This document shows positions 22,485 to 34,604 of a stretch of 64,000 nucleotides of DNA, one piece after another (position 1 is the first letter of the stretch; each line of letters starts with the position of its first letter). Origin of the DNA: Iris pallida (Eukaryota > Streptophyta > Magnoliopsida > Asparagales > Iridaceae); assembly GCA_029216955.1 (NCBI GenBank), contig JANAVB010012136.1, forward strand, positions 49,369 through 113,368, read 5' to 3'. The notes beneath the pieces were generated by a model, which saw nothing but the letters and a program-made list of their open reading frames with translations, was not told the origin of the DNA and did no database searches. The translations under genes and the position numbers were made by a program.

Positions 22485-23711
22485 TGTCACGACCCGTACC
22501 CTGTTTAGGGGCATGAGCACGTGGGTATGTCCAGCCTACGCCACAATATCGACGGTAGAACGCTGTAAAGGTCATCTAGAATATATAGAATCTAAGACAC
22601 AAATATAACATGTCATCTCCGTACGGAGGAATATAACCACAACTCAATCACATAATTCTAAGAAAGATAAACACGATGATAAAGATAGAGATAAGATGAG
22701 ATAAATAGTCTGAAACAATGCTGAGTTGCAATCACAAGTTCAGAAACCAAGACATAAAATAATATCCCAAAATAAATACTACAAGTCTCAAAGTATCAAA
22801 CTGGAATATAATCAAGATAAAATCTAGGTGAACTAGGTCACTACTGGCGGTGCGTCCTCTACGAGCCCCGGGTCCACAGGCTGGTCCTGGTCGTAGGCTC
22901 CATCTATGCCAAACCAGTAGTAGGTCGGGCAATCTGCATCTAAATCCTCTAAAAAATAATGGGGGTTATCCTGTCAGGATATGAGCAAGTACAAACACTA
23001 ACAGCAGTTCCATGTGAGTTGACAAATAATATAAGAGACAATCATAATGAAATACAAGATGGAATACCAAGACTAAAAGTAAAACGGTACAAGAGAACTG
23101 GATATCATGTCATGTGTGAGATATAAGATAAAAACTATATAAACATAAAAAGTAATCTGATGTAAGATGTAACATAAAAATATGTGCCATGAGATATTAG
23201 AGCGTTATGTGATCGGCTTGGGTCAAGATCAGGCTATTCTATTTGACCGGCTATGCACAGGTAGTATAATATTATAGGGATCAGGCCGGCCAAAAAGGAA
23301 AGCTATGCACAAGTAGTATAAGGTCAGGCTACACCCTACGTGTGGTGAGGGTGGAGCTATGCACAAGTAATAAACAAGTAGGGATATGATCACATAACCT
23401 CTAATAACTCCCCATCCCTAAATTGTATAATGGATCCAGACATGATAGGTCATGACACGGGATTCGAAGAGTAGGGGGCCAGCCCACTCCTAAATCGGTG
23501 TCTATACAAGTACAGGAAACAATATCGAATAATGTACTCATATACCAGGTAAACCAGGAATGACATCTCATGACGAGATTCACGTATACTAGTCCGTGTA
23601 TCCTCGTATCGAGAATCAAGTATATCACTACAACTGAATCGGATATAGTAGATATCAAAGCAATAAAAACTATCAGAGAATGTACTTGCCTGCTACCCTG
23701 AGCTGAGAAAA
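22485..23711 (-). repeat. Element E 3' LTR, distal piece
   Basis: It starts TGTCACGACCC on the plus strand (the LTR end on the minus strand). It includes ACTTGCCT (23684-23691) and an acidic open segment (22833-22948), in the same relative order as in the LTRs of B and C. The join to D sequence lies at about 23712-23717 with a short shared AAAATG. Confidence 0.65.
22833..22948 (-). other. Acidic open segment after acceptor-like site in E LTR
   Basis: On the minus strand ATTATTTTTTAG| is followed by an open segment with EDLDADCPTYYWFG, then 'DQDQPVDPGLVEDAPPVVT' and a TAG at 22833-22835. It is the counterpart of those in A, B and C. Confidence 0.4.
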
Positions 23712-25148
23712 TTAAAAATGCGAGCGAATTTCAACAGGTAGTACGACCGACTTTGCGGAAGATAAGACCGACGTGCTGAGATTGAATGGCCGACTATGTA
23801 TTTCGGATGATTCAGAACTACAAAAGGAGATAATGTCGGAGGCGCATTATGCGAAATATACCTTGCATCCAGGCTGTACCAAGATGTATAAGGACCTCCG
23901 TACGACCTTCTGGTGGCACGGGATGAAGAGAGATGTGGCGCTCTTCGTGTCACAATGCATGGCCTGTCAGCAGGTGAAAGATGAGCATCAGCGACCGGGC
24001 GGGAAGATGAAGAACCTTGCTATTCCAGAGTGGAAATGGGATTACGTCACTATGGACTTTATTGTGGCCTGCCGAAGACACCACGGGGAGCGACGCCATC
24101 TGGGTCATCGTCGATCGATTAACCAAGTCAGCACACTTTCTTACCATAAAGTTACTTGGAGCATTGATCGTCTGGCGCTGATTTATCTTGACGACATAGT
24201 ATGACTGCCGGAGTTCCAGTATCCATCATCTCTTATCGGAATTTACGGTTCATGTCGCGATTCTGGAGTAGCCTTCAGTCGGTGCTGGATACCAAGTTGC
24301 AGTTCAGCTCAGCTTACCATCCTCAGACCGACGGCCAAACGGAGCACGTTAACCAGATTCTCGAAGACATGTTATGACTCTGCACAATTGACTTCAAATC
24401 AAGCTGGGACATCCACCTACTGCTGGCGAATTTGCATACAACAATAGCTAACAGTCTAGCAGACAAATGGTGCTGTATAAAGCTTTGTACGGCCAGAAGT
24501 ACAGATCGCCCATCTGCTGGGATAAAGTCGAGGAATGACAGAGAACGGCAGATACTCGGCCCGGAGCTGGTGGAACAGACTGTAGAAAAGGTCAAGCTAA
24601 TTCGGAAAAGACTGAAGATTGTACAGAGTCAGCAAAAGAGCTACGCCGACATCATCGAAGACTGCTTGAGTTCTAGGTGGGCGATTACGTGTTCCTGAAG
24701 GTGTCGCCCATGCGAGGAGTTACTCGGTTCTGCACAAAGGAAAAGCTGAGTCCGAGATTCGTTGGGCCGTTCGAAATACTCGACGGTTCGCCCCAGTGGC
24801 CTATAAAATTGCCCTACCGCCGGCGTTCGAAGGTGTGCACAATGTCTTCCACGTATTTCAGCTGCAGAAGTACGTGTACGATGCTAGCCACGTGGTGGAT
24901 TTTGGCCAGCTGGAGCTAAAGTCCGACTTATCCTACATTGAAGAGCCAGTTCAAATCTTAGAACGCAAGGATAAGCTGCTGCAAAGTCGAGTGATCCCTC
25001 TTGTTCACGTACTCTGGAGGAACCATGCGGCGGAAGAGTTGACATGGGAACTCGAGTCAGAGATGAAAGAAAAGTTTCCTTCATTATTTCATAAAGGTAG
25101 GTTCTGTTCTAAGTTTCGAGGACAAAACTTTTTCTTTGTTGGTTATGG
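23712..25148 (+). pseudogene. Element D integrase remnant (left tandem copy)
   Basis: The sequence matches 33183-34604 closely. The HHCC finger is visible ('EAHYAKYTLHPG', 'CMACQQVK'), then 'IPEWKWDYVTMDF'. The catalytic core is badly shifted. The C-terminus is readable from 24700: 'GDYVFLKVSPMRG', 'LSPRFVGPFEIL', then 24796-25100 with 'YKIALPPAFEGVHNVFHV' and a chromodomain-like 'VLWRNHAAEELTWELE'. It ends in the pre-LTR block 'tttcgaggac'. Confidence 0.85.
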
Positions 25149-26806
25149 TGTAGTACCTCGTCCCTACATTGTGCCCCATTCTCCGTCCATGGGGTACGCG
25201 AGAAAGGAACACTGTCGCTATCGACTCGGTTGGGACCGATAGGTCGGGATCGATCGAATCGATCGAACGGGAACGTTGAATTAAGATCAATTCTACGTTA
25301 TGGAATGGCTTCTTCGAAATCAAGTCCCATATTCAGCGGGTAGCGCCTCGAGGATTGACTCTGCGACTGAGTCGGGAGAGACCTCCCGTTGCTCTATTTT
25401 TTACGCCGCTTGCGTTGGTTTTGGCTTTGGTTTTCTGAATACGTTTTTGTGAATGTTTTCGATGGTTTTCATGGCTTATATTTCGAACTCGCATTTTCTA
25501 TCAAACTTTTTGCCTAATACAGTGTTCTAATCGGTTGCTTGTGTGATTTCAGGTAATCGCGTAAGTGACGTCTAGCGCGGCCAACCAGTCTCTCGCCTCA
25601 AGCAAAAACTCAAGGTGAGTGGCTGACCTCCTTCATCTCGACCCTCTATTTCAAAAATGAGAACTTGGGTAATGATAATGAAATTGAATGATTCGCTTGA
25701 AAAACACAAGTCCTATGTTTGAGAAAGAAAAGATGAGTGTGTAGAAAAGAGATAGAATTATTTTAGGCCCACAAAACAACCAAGTAAATGAATCGATTAC
25801 ATAACAAGCCCCAACGGTACCCCAAATATACCTTGTTAGCCTAACAAGGTCATGGACAACTTGTCGACAAGGGCGATGGTTTCTTCGAGCGACAACCCGG
25901 GGCCACGGGACCAACTCGGCCTAGTAAGAAACAGGTTATAGCCGAGCTGGGTATGAAGCAACCGGTAATACGGGGACTTGCATCGGAGCTCGCTACTTGC
26001 GTTGTAAGGGTCCCATTTACCAGGCTATGTCCAGGATGGCTAGTTAATGCCAGTGACCTCCACATCAAATACTTGATATAAATCGTTATCTACTAACTTG
26101 GAAGGTGATGGTAAGTTTTATGTTGCACGACGCACTCTGTCGAGGGAAATTCTGGTGTAACTTACTTGCTTTATGTTTCGTCAAATATGCTTCATATGAA
26201 AATACCTAGGATGGTTAGAAAGATCACAAAAAGCAAGTTGTGTAAATTTTTATCTAAATTTTGAACCATATGAGAGCCTGAAAATTAATTAGCCACTCAC
26301 CAGTACATGTTGATTGTACTGATCCTCGCTCTCTCTACAGGTACGATAAATCAGGAGGAGCGTACCGCATGAAGGAAGGCAACGCTCGTGTGTTTTGAAG
26401 CTTCGTCCGGACGGTCGAAGCTTAGATTCAAGCCCTTTTGAAGACTCCGCTGTTGAAGACCAGAAGACAGATGGAGCAACTTCCTGTCATCCTTGGTGGT
26501 TTTGTAATGCTGGTTGTAATCAAGGGATAAAATGTATGGAATGGCTATCTCGTCGACGTTCATTTTGTAATGGAGTCAATTTGTAAAAAAGCCCGTACGA
26601 TGCCCTTGTATCGAGTTTGTAAAATGATGTTCATTAATAAAGCTTAAGTTTCCTCCTTTATAATGTGTGTTCAATTTACTCTGCGTATTCTCTTTTTGTT
26701 GTGTTTCGGATAACCTTATGACTATGCCTTGCGCGAACGCAATTTAGGTTCGTACGACATCACGCCCGGGGGATGACTATCGATTCTACGAAATCAGGGC
26801 GTGACA
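25149..26806 (+). repeat. Element D LTR (left)
   Basis: It is 1658 bp, beginning TGTAGTACC and ending GGCGTGACA, followed at once by the primer binding site. It matches 34605-36254 along its whole length with scattered differences. Confidence 0.9.
25615..26340 (+). other. Candidate intron within the D LTR
   Basis: A strong donor AAG|GTGAGT at 25612-25620 pairs with a pyrimidine-rich acceptor CTCTCTACAG| ending at 26340. The other LTR keeps both sites (35071 and 35792; 722 bp). It would remove most of the LTR leader from the transcript. RNA evidence is needed. Confidence 0.45.
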
Positions 26807-26820
26807 TAATGGTATCAGAG
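26807..26820 (+). other. Primer binding site of element D (initiator-Met tRNA type)
   Basis: TGGTATCAGAG (26810-26820) three bases after the LTR end is the standard primer site complementary to the 3' end of initiator-Met tRNA. Confidence 0.9.
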
Positions 26821-26970
26821 TACGGCTTTACATCCTTGGCCTCTAGTGTCGAGTTTTCAGTCTCAAAATCGTTGGTCTCGTGTCGATGAGATATGTCGTT
26901 CCATACGAGTGAGTCCATAATAAGTTTTGTGACTAATGTATTTTACCTTCAAAATCCAGAAGGTGCGGCG

Positions 26971-28058
26971 ATGAATGTGGCGACGAACGAAGAAAGTGCT
27001 TCGAGCGGCTCGAGTAGCTCGAGGCCCGGACCCTCTAACGATGCCATGGAAAGGATGTTGCGTATGCTGGAAGCGCAACAACAACCAGCTCAGGAGAATC
27101 AACGTCTGAATGAGCAACATCGACAGGAGAGTCAACGCCTGAATGAGCAACATCGACGGGAGACGGAGGCACGCCAAACTCAGTTCGAGGCCCGATTCGA
27201 TGCACAATTCAAGTTGCAGCAGAAGCAGCTTGATACTCTTCAGCAGATTGTTCAGACAGCAGTGACCAACACAAAAATCTGCGACAACCCATGCAGTAAT
27301 CGAGCCTGCGGCCAGACAAAGTGAAGTAGAACCGGAGGTACCCGAGCCTACACCTGCAGCACCGAGAAGTTCCAACTTCGATGTGTCAAAATTCACAAAA
27401 ATCTGTCGTACTTCCTTCAACGGTACAGAAGATCCCTCCGTGGCGATCGACTGGTTGGAGGAGTTAGAAGATAAATTCGAGCTTCTGGGTGTCGAAGAGT
27501 CCAAGAAAGTCCCATGCGCTCAACTTCTACTCCGATTGAACGCACACGACTGATGGGCCGTGCAAAAGCGAGCGATCAGACACGACAACGAGACAGCTGT
27601 AATTTCTTGGGCCACCTTTCGGGAGGCGTTCGAGATTGAGTACCTCCCTGAAGCTGTTCGACAAGAGAAGAAAAATAAATTTATGCAGCTAAGGTAAGGG
27701 AATATGACGGTGCGGCAGTATGCAACAGAGTTCAATAAGTTAGCCAAATTTGCTGGAGAATTTCTGCCCTCCCCAGCGAGTCGTGCTCGACAGTTCGAAG
27801 TGGGTCTACGATCATCCATTCACGCCCATGTGTCTGTTCCGTAATACAAAACGATGGGGGAGACTCTCAACCACGCCCTCCGCCTTGAACGCGAATACCC
27901 TCCAGGTGCTGTCGGCGCTGTGCATATACAATCACAAATGCCCTAGCAACGTGGGAGGAAACAATGTGACCAAGCGTCCAAACAATGGGCAACAAGGCGG
28001 ATATCAAGGGCATAATCCATGGCCTTACTGCATCCGTTGTCGCCAGTTCGGTCACACT
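26971..28058 (+). pseudogene. Element D gag, broken and split by a solo LTR
   Basis: The ATG at 26971 starts MNVATNEESASSGS. A Gln/Glu-rich, coiled-coil-like part holds a repeated 'RLNEQHRQESQ' unit (27107-27166). After a frame change the capsid core reads 'DWLEELEDKFELLGV', 'WATFREAFEIEYLP', then 'GNMTVRQYATEFNKLAKFA'. Stops replace Trp at 27551 (TGA) and Gln at 27695 (TAA). The first zinc knuckle begins 'CIRCRQFGH' near 28030, and its last Cys lies on the far side of the solo LTR. Not functional. Confidence 0.82.
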
Positions 28059-28683
28059 ATCGTTGTAATACCTGTGGTTCGTATTACGTATTTTTGGAAT
28101 ACGTGTACATATTTATTCTTATTGCATGATTTTCTTGCTTAATTTCCTTCCTGGGCTTGGTTTATTCTTGGCTTGGGTTGGCTTGGTTCGATTTAGGATT
28201 GCTCTTGGTTCATCATGAACCAAGGGGTGAACCCCTACCTACCACCACCACTACCATTTATTAACCCACTCTCTTTTTCTCTCTTCATTAATCTCTTCTT
28301 CTTCTTCCATTAATTCTTCACCTACCAGAGAGAGGAGAGAGAGAGGTCTAGGCAAGTGCAACTTGCTTTATGGAGGAACTCTGATTTTATTGCTCCATTC
28401 TCTTCTTTACTACATTCTAAAACACTTTAGAACTTGGCATTTTTACTTTCCATGGCTAGATTCTTCTAGATTAAGTTTACTTTATTTTCGGATTTCGTAG
28501 GTTTTGATCTACTTAATCATGTTATTTCCAAGTTTTTATGGTTCCATGTTGTAGAGCATTTCATTCTACCCCATTTTGACCTAAGGAAGTTCCGATTTGG
28601 GCTCCGGATGAAGGTTTTGTGTAGTTTGGAAGCCATGGTTGCTTGGCTCCTCTTCTCGGACAAGTGGAGAAGAAGAGAAGTAC

Positions 28684-29265
28684 TTGGCCGCATGAATCCT
28701 CATGCGGCAAGTCTCTGGCCGCATGGCCTTTCCAGCCGCATGAGACTCGTTCGAGCTCAGCCGCATGGAAAGTCCTTCCTAGCCGCATAAGACTTGCTTG
28801 AGTACTTGACCGCATGAATCTTCATGCGGCAAGTAATTGAGCCGCATAGCCTTTGAGCCGCATAAGATTTCTCATCCCGCTGGCCGCATGAGACTTGACC
28901 CGGATCCAGCCGCATAGCCTTGCTCAGATTCTGCCGCATGAGCCCCTGTTATCTTGAGTCGCATGGACTTCATGCGGCTAGCTTTCAGCCGCATGAGTTC
29001 CTTCGCACCCAGCCGCATATGTATCGTCCTTGCTCAGCCGCATAGGACTTCGTCTGATTATAGCCGTATATGCTGTTTAACTCCGACCGTATGGCGATTG
29101 CTTCCTTCGCAGCCGCATAAGTTGACTCTCCTTCGTCCGCATGAACCTGCCTTTCCAGCCGCATGCGCCTTGGGCTCCCTGAGCCGCATGAGCGTGCAGT
29201 CCCAGCCGCATGAACCTGTATTGACCCAGTCGCATGGACTCACTCCCCTTGAGCCGCATGGACTT
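28684..29265. repeat. GCCGCATG motif array in solo LTR
   Basis: About two dozen copies of GCCGCATG/GCCGCATA-type words, spaced 15-35 bp with unrelated spacers. Two perfect hairpins are present: GCCGCATGA-ATCC-TCATGCGGC (28687-28708) and CCGCATGA-ATCT-TCATGCGG (28810-28829). Confidence 0.9.
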
Positions 29266-30349
29266 CCTGTGCCCTGTCTTGTTATATATTATATTATTAT
29301 TATATATATATATATATATTTTTATGTCCATTTTATATCCTTACGCCTTTAGTCCTGAACTTAAAAATCATGAATTCATTTGATATGATTGGAATTAATA
29401 ATTGAGCCTGACATGACAATGGCCCGTAGTGGTGCACTCCTGACAAGTAACCTGACATGACCTGATAGTGGCCCGTCGTGGCGCACTCCTGACTAGCACA
29501 CTTGACATGATAACCTGACATGATTTTCTTGATAAGCTGTTGGGACGGCTACCTGACATGACATGACCTGTATAATTAATCCTGGACACCGTGGGCGATT
29601 GTGCTTGTACAAATAAACCAGTCCTGTCTTGCATCATGTCTAGGACAGGGACTCCTGAGTACTACGGTCAGGAGTACCTATTGAAATGGACTAAGGCTAA
29701 TAACTAGATTAATACATTAGTCATAAAGATATCTCCCAGCTACAGGCAATCCCGTTACCTGGGCACGCCTTGGGATCTGTAGCCTGCCGTCGAGTAGGGC
29801 ACATTTCCAGCATACTGTCATGTGTTGCACCCTTCAAGCTACCTAAAGGTACATTCGTTTCCTGGACGATGTACCTACCTGAATTGAACTCTAATTCTTT
29901 TAACCCGGGTAACCTGGATGGACTGCAGGGCTTGTGGCTGTGGAAGATTTTTGCTGCATCTTGTTAGTAATTAGGCTTGCGACAACCCTAGTTAGTTAAA
30001 GTATCAAGCCGTAGTTCTTGCTTGGCCGTGAAATGATTGGATGGAGTCTAACCTGTCTAGTCTTGCCCTGATCTTGTCCCAGATTACTGCCTGACCAGAG
30101 TGCTTGTATTATTTTACCGATAAATGGTGAGAATTCTAAGTTCTGTTCAGACGAAGGGTTACAACCCCGATCCTTGTTTGGTTTACGGGTTGTAACCTGG
30201 TTATCTGAATAGTTCCATGGTTATCTCGTCGTATATCATCCTGATGTATTTTCTTTATTTTCAGTTCTTACTTTATTTATATCTTGTGCTGATTGCTGGT
30301 TTTAGTTCCTAAGTGAAGCTTCCTTTGTGGCACTTGCTCTTTCTGGGAT

Positions 30350-30432
30350 CTGACCCAGCTGGTTTTGTATGGCCAGATTTCGGAGCAGCTCCAGAGGATC
30401 TACCGACCTTCCAGCCAGATGGTGGCCACTAG
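30350..30432 (+). other. Acidic open segment in solo LTR A
   Basis: After 'ctgacccag' comes GFVWPDFGAAPEDLPTFQPD and a stop at 30430. It is the counterpart of the segment at 48023-48102 in element A. Confidence 0.4.
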
Positions 30433-30902
30433 ACGGAACCCTGGCAACGAGTGGGTTTATTTTTGATCTCCCACTTTATTGTAAAAATATTCTTTTGAGG
30501 CGTTTAGCCGACGAGCACCTGTTTAGCTCGATTGTACTTTACTTACTGTCTGCCTACGGGCTGTAACATGATTGACAGATCCTAGGGTTGATCATGTATG
30601 ACTAAACTCTTGCTAGTCCTAACATTTTGTAACGATTAGCTTCATGATCAGCTGAATGTATAATATTTAGGACGCCTTACTATTGTATATTTAATGATCA
30701 TACATCTTGTAACATTTACTTACTTGCTTGTGATTGAGACACTAGGCTTGTTCATGACCATAGGAGACTGTTGGCTTGTAGTAAACCCTAATGTATCTAG
30801 ACACCCGTGACCGTATAGCGAGATGGAATCCATTTCAATATACGTAGCTGGCTATGTCTACCCCCGCTCTCCAGTATTCTGGTTCTGGGGCGTGACAATC
30901 GT

Positions 30903-31650
30903 CGATTGCCGGATACCAGAAGATGGATGTTGGAACTGTGACAAGAAGGGCCACGTTCGTGCTGATTGTCCAGCCAGAAGGCCGAACCCAACGGCGCCCC
31001 AACAGTACCGTCCAATGGCGTCCCAACAGCACCGTCCAATGGCCCCAACAGTACCGTCTAGCGAATCAAGGTCCAGGGCATCGAGCCTATCAAACCGTAC
31101 TACAAAATGGCGAAGACCGTCGCCCCAACACTCAGGGCCGCGTCTACGCCATGACTCAAGATGAAGCGCTTGCATCAGATACAGTAGTGTCAGATATACT
31201 AAATTTTAATAATGTGCCTGCTCGTGTGTTATTTGATTCAGGCGCTTCGCATAGTTTTATATCGGCGGACTTTGTCGCTGAGCACAAATTTTCTATAATA
31301 TTATTAGATCTCGACCTTAGCGTAAGTACACCTTCAGGCACACCAATACTCACAAACTTAGCCTGCGCCAACGGGATTATCTGTATCGGCGGTCAAAAGA
31401 TGGGTCTTGACGTGATAGTTCTAGACATGAAGGACTTTGACATTATTCTGGGAATGGATTGGCTCGGGCCGTGCAACGCAACCATAGACTACGCCGGAAA
31501 GACGGTCACCTTCTGCATACCAGGAGTGCCTAAATTTTCCTTTTCGTGTGGTAAGGCGTCGTCAACCTGCATGCTGATCTCGGCCATTTCTGCTCGAAAG
31601 ATGCTACATTCTGTGGTGCGAGGGCTATTTGTCGTCCGTCCGAGACATGC
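30903..31650 (+). pseudogene. Element D gag end and aspartic protease
   Basis: It resumes after the solo LTR with a second zinc knuckle CWNCDKKGHVRADC (30930-30975), a linker rich in Gln/Pro/Asn repeats ('ggcgccccaacagtaccgtc' repeated), then protease with '[16 protein letters not shown]' (DSGA at 31235-31246) and 'DFDIILGMDWLGPCNATIDY' near 31435-31490. The frame from 30923 to 31717 is open. Confidence 0.82.
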
Positions 31651-32447
31651 GACAGGATGGTGCAAACGCGGGTCAGACCGACGTTGTGGCAGAATTCCCC
31701 GATGTGTTCTCGGATGAGCTACCTGGCATGCTCCCCGACCGAGAAATCGAATTCAGTATCGATACATTCTCCGATACTCGACCGATTTCCAAGGCCCCGT
31801 TCAGAGTGGCCCCCGTCGAGCTGAAGGAACTCAAGGTCCAGTTACAAGAGTTACTCGATAGAGGATTTATTCAGCCTAGTATTTCACCGTGGGGAGCGCC
31901 CGTATTGTTCGTCAAGAAAAAGGATGGGTCCATGCGTCTGTACGTCGATTACCGAGAGCTGAATAAGGCCACCATCCGGAACAAGTACCCATTGCACCGC
32001 ATAGACGACTTATTCGACCAGCTGCAAGGTGCCTCGGTATTTTCGAAGATTGATCTCCGTTCGGGCTATCATCAACTCAAGATCAAGTCAGACGACGTGC
32101 AAAAGTTAGCCTTTTGCACTAGGTACGGCCACTACGAGTTCCTGGTGATGCCATTCGGCCTGACGAACGCCCCTGCCGCCTTCATGGATCTAATGAATCG
32201 GGTATTTCGACCCTTTCATGATAAATTTGTGGTAGTCTTTATTGACGATATTTTCGTCTACTCGAAGGACAGGACGCAGCATGCAAAACATCTACGGGCC
32301 GTGCTCCAGACACTTCGAGAAAATGAGTTATATGCAAAGCAGAGTAAGTATAAATTTTGGCTAAGCAGCGTATCCTTTCTTGGTCATATCATTTCGTCCG
32401 AAGGCATTGCAATCGACCCGAAGAAAGTGGAAGATGTTGTTGATTAG
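31651..32447 (+). pseudogene. Element D reverse transcriptase
   Basis: The open frame 31629-32447 covers '[13 protein letters not shown]', '[19 protein letters not shown]', '[15 protein letters not shown]', '[14 protein letters not shown]', '[15 protein letters not shown]' and the catalytic FIDD at 32238-32249. It ends at a TAG (32445-32447) where the family has Trp, consistent with G-to-A. The catalytic domain itself is intact, though 'RLYVDYREL' has Tyr where Cys is usual. Confidence 0.88.
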
Positions 32448-33020
32448 AAGCGGTCTGCATCTGCTAGTGAGATTCGAAGCCTTCTTGGTTTGGCGGGATA
32501 CTATCGATGCTTCGTGAAAGTCTTCACGAAGATTGAATTGCCATTGACTCACCTCACTCAAAAGGGAGTCGTGTATGAGTGGTCGAATGACTGTGAAGCC
32601 TCATTCCAGGAGCTAAAATAGCGACTAATTTTGGCACCTATACTCGCACTTCCAGATGGGCCAGAGGGTTTTCAGATATTCACCGATGCTTCAGGATAGG
32701 GCTTGGGATGTGTGCTCATGCAGCGAAACAAGGTGATATCCTTCGCCTCCAGACAGTTAAAGGCGCACGAGAAAGAACTATTCTACGTACGACTTGGGTT
32801 AGCGGCGATTGTGTTCGCGTTGAAATTGTGGCGTCACTATCTATATGGCTTGGGCGTGCGCGATCTATACCGACCACAAGAGCCTCAAGTATCTCTTCAC
32901 CCAAAAGGAATTGAACTTGCGACAGAGGTGCTGGCTCGAACTAATCAAAGACTAAGACTTGACGATCGACGACACTCCGGGCAAGGGAAATGTGGTGGCG
33001 AACGTTCTGAATCGAAAATA
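32448..33020 (+). pseudogene. Element D RNase H, broken
   Basis: '[16 protein letters not shown]' follows directly. 'FTDASG' then a stop at about 32697, 'GLGCVLMQ', '[16 protein letters not shown]', then frame changes; '[11 protein letters not shown]' is only recognisable across a shift near 32860. At least three in-frame stops lie between 32445 and 32955. Confidence 0.8.
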
Positions 33021-34604
33021 TTGCCTCGCTATCCATCAACCGCAGACTACTACAAGATCTGGGAAGAAATGGGCATCGATCTCCGGGTTCGATTCACGGA
33101 TGTACGGTTGGTGCAGCTACAGTTAGAGCTGAGTTTGCTGGAAAAGATCATGACCGCTCATAAGGATGATCCGTACCTGAAGAAAATGTGCGAGCGAATT
33201 CAACAGGTAGTACGACCGACTTTGCAGAAGATAAGACCGGCGTGCTGAGATTGAATGGCCGACTATGTGTTCCGGATGATTCAGAACTACGAAAGGAGAT
33301 AATATCGGAGGCGCATTATGCAAAATATACCTTGCATCAGGCAGTACTAAATGTATAAGGACCTCCGCACGACCTTCTGGTGGCACGCGATGAAGAGAGA
33401 TGTGGCGCTCTTCGTGTCACAATGCATGGCCTGTCAGCAGTAAAAGCTGATCATCAGCGACCGGCGGGAGATGCAGAACCTTGCTATTCCAAAGTAGAAA
33501 TGGGATCACGTCACTATAGACCTTATTGTTGGCCTGCCGAAGACACCACGGGGGAGCGACGCATCTGGGTCATCGTCGATCGATTAACCAAGTCAGCACA
33601 CTTTCTTGCCATCAAAATTACTTGGAGCGTTGATCGCCTGGCGAGATTTATCTTGACGAGATAGTACGACTGCACGGAGTTCCAGTATCCATCGCCTCTG
33701 ATCGGGATTCACGGCTCATGTCGTGATTCTGGAGTAGCCTTCAGTCGGCGCTGGGTACAAGTTGCAGTTCAGCTCAGCTTACCATCCTCAGACCGACGGC
33801 CAAACGGATTACGTTAACCAGATTCTCGAAGAATGTTATGACTCTGCGCAATTGACTTCAAATCAAGCTGGGACATCCACCTACCGCTGGCAGAATTTGC
33901 ATACAACAATAGCTACCAGTCCAGCATCCAAATGGCACCGTATGAAGCTTTGTACGGCCGGAAGTGCAGATCGCCTATATGCTGGGATGAAGTCGGGGAA
34001 CGGCAGATACTCGGCCCGGAGCTGGTGGAACAAACTGTAGAAAAGGTCAAGCTAATTCGGGAAAGACTGAAGATTGCACAAGTCGGCAAAAGAGCTACGC
34101 CGACACCCATCGAAGACCGCTTGAGTTCCAGGGGGCGATCATGTGTTCCTGAAGGTGTCGCCCACGCGAGGAGTTACTCGGTTCGACGCAAAGGGAAAGC
34201 TGAGTCCGAGATTCGTTGGGCCGTTCAAAATACTCGAGCGGGTCACCCCAGTGGCCTATAAAATTGCCCTACTGCCGACGATCGAAGGTGTACACAATGT
34301 CTTCCACGTCTCTCAGTTGCAAAAGTACGTACATGACCCTAGCCACGGGGTAGATTTTGGCCAGCTGGAGCTAAAGTCCGACTTATCCTATGTTGAAAAG
34401 CCAGTTCAAATCTTAGAACGCAAGGATAGCTGCTGCGAAGTCGAGTGATCCCTCTTGTTCGCGTACTCTGGAGGAACCATGCGGCGGAAGAGTCGACATG
34501 GGAACTCGAGTCAGAGATGAAAGAAAAGTTTCCTTCATTATTTTCATAGAGGTAGGTTCTGTTCTTAAGTTTCGAGGACGAAACTTTTTCTTTGTTGGTT
34601 ATGG
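33021..34604 (+). pseudogene. Element D integrase with chromodomain-like tail, broken
   Basis: The N-terminal finger region (33290-33450), the core ('[17 protein letters not shown]' at about 33565-33620) and the C-terminus (34143-34520: 'FLKVSPTRGVTRF', 'LSPRFVGPFKIL', 'VFHVSQLQKYV') are all present in the right order but in changing frames, mostly through one-base losses. A TAG at 33495 replaces the Trp of 'PEWKW'. It ends in 'tttcgaggacgaaac' before the LTR. Confidence 0.85.

Larger units (their letters stand above)
28064..30897 (+). mobile_element. Solo LTR of family A inside element D gag
   Basis: It starts TGTAATACCTGTGG and ends GGGGCGTGACA, in plus orientation, without an internal region. 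ATCGT is duplicated at 28059-28063 and 30898-30902. It aligns with the reverse complement of 39659-42560, including the CCGCATG array, but is clearly more diverged than the two LTRs of element A are from each other. A solo LTR arises by recombination between the two LTRs of a full element. Confidence 0.92.
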
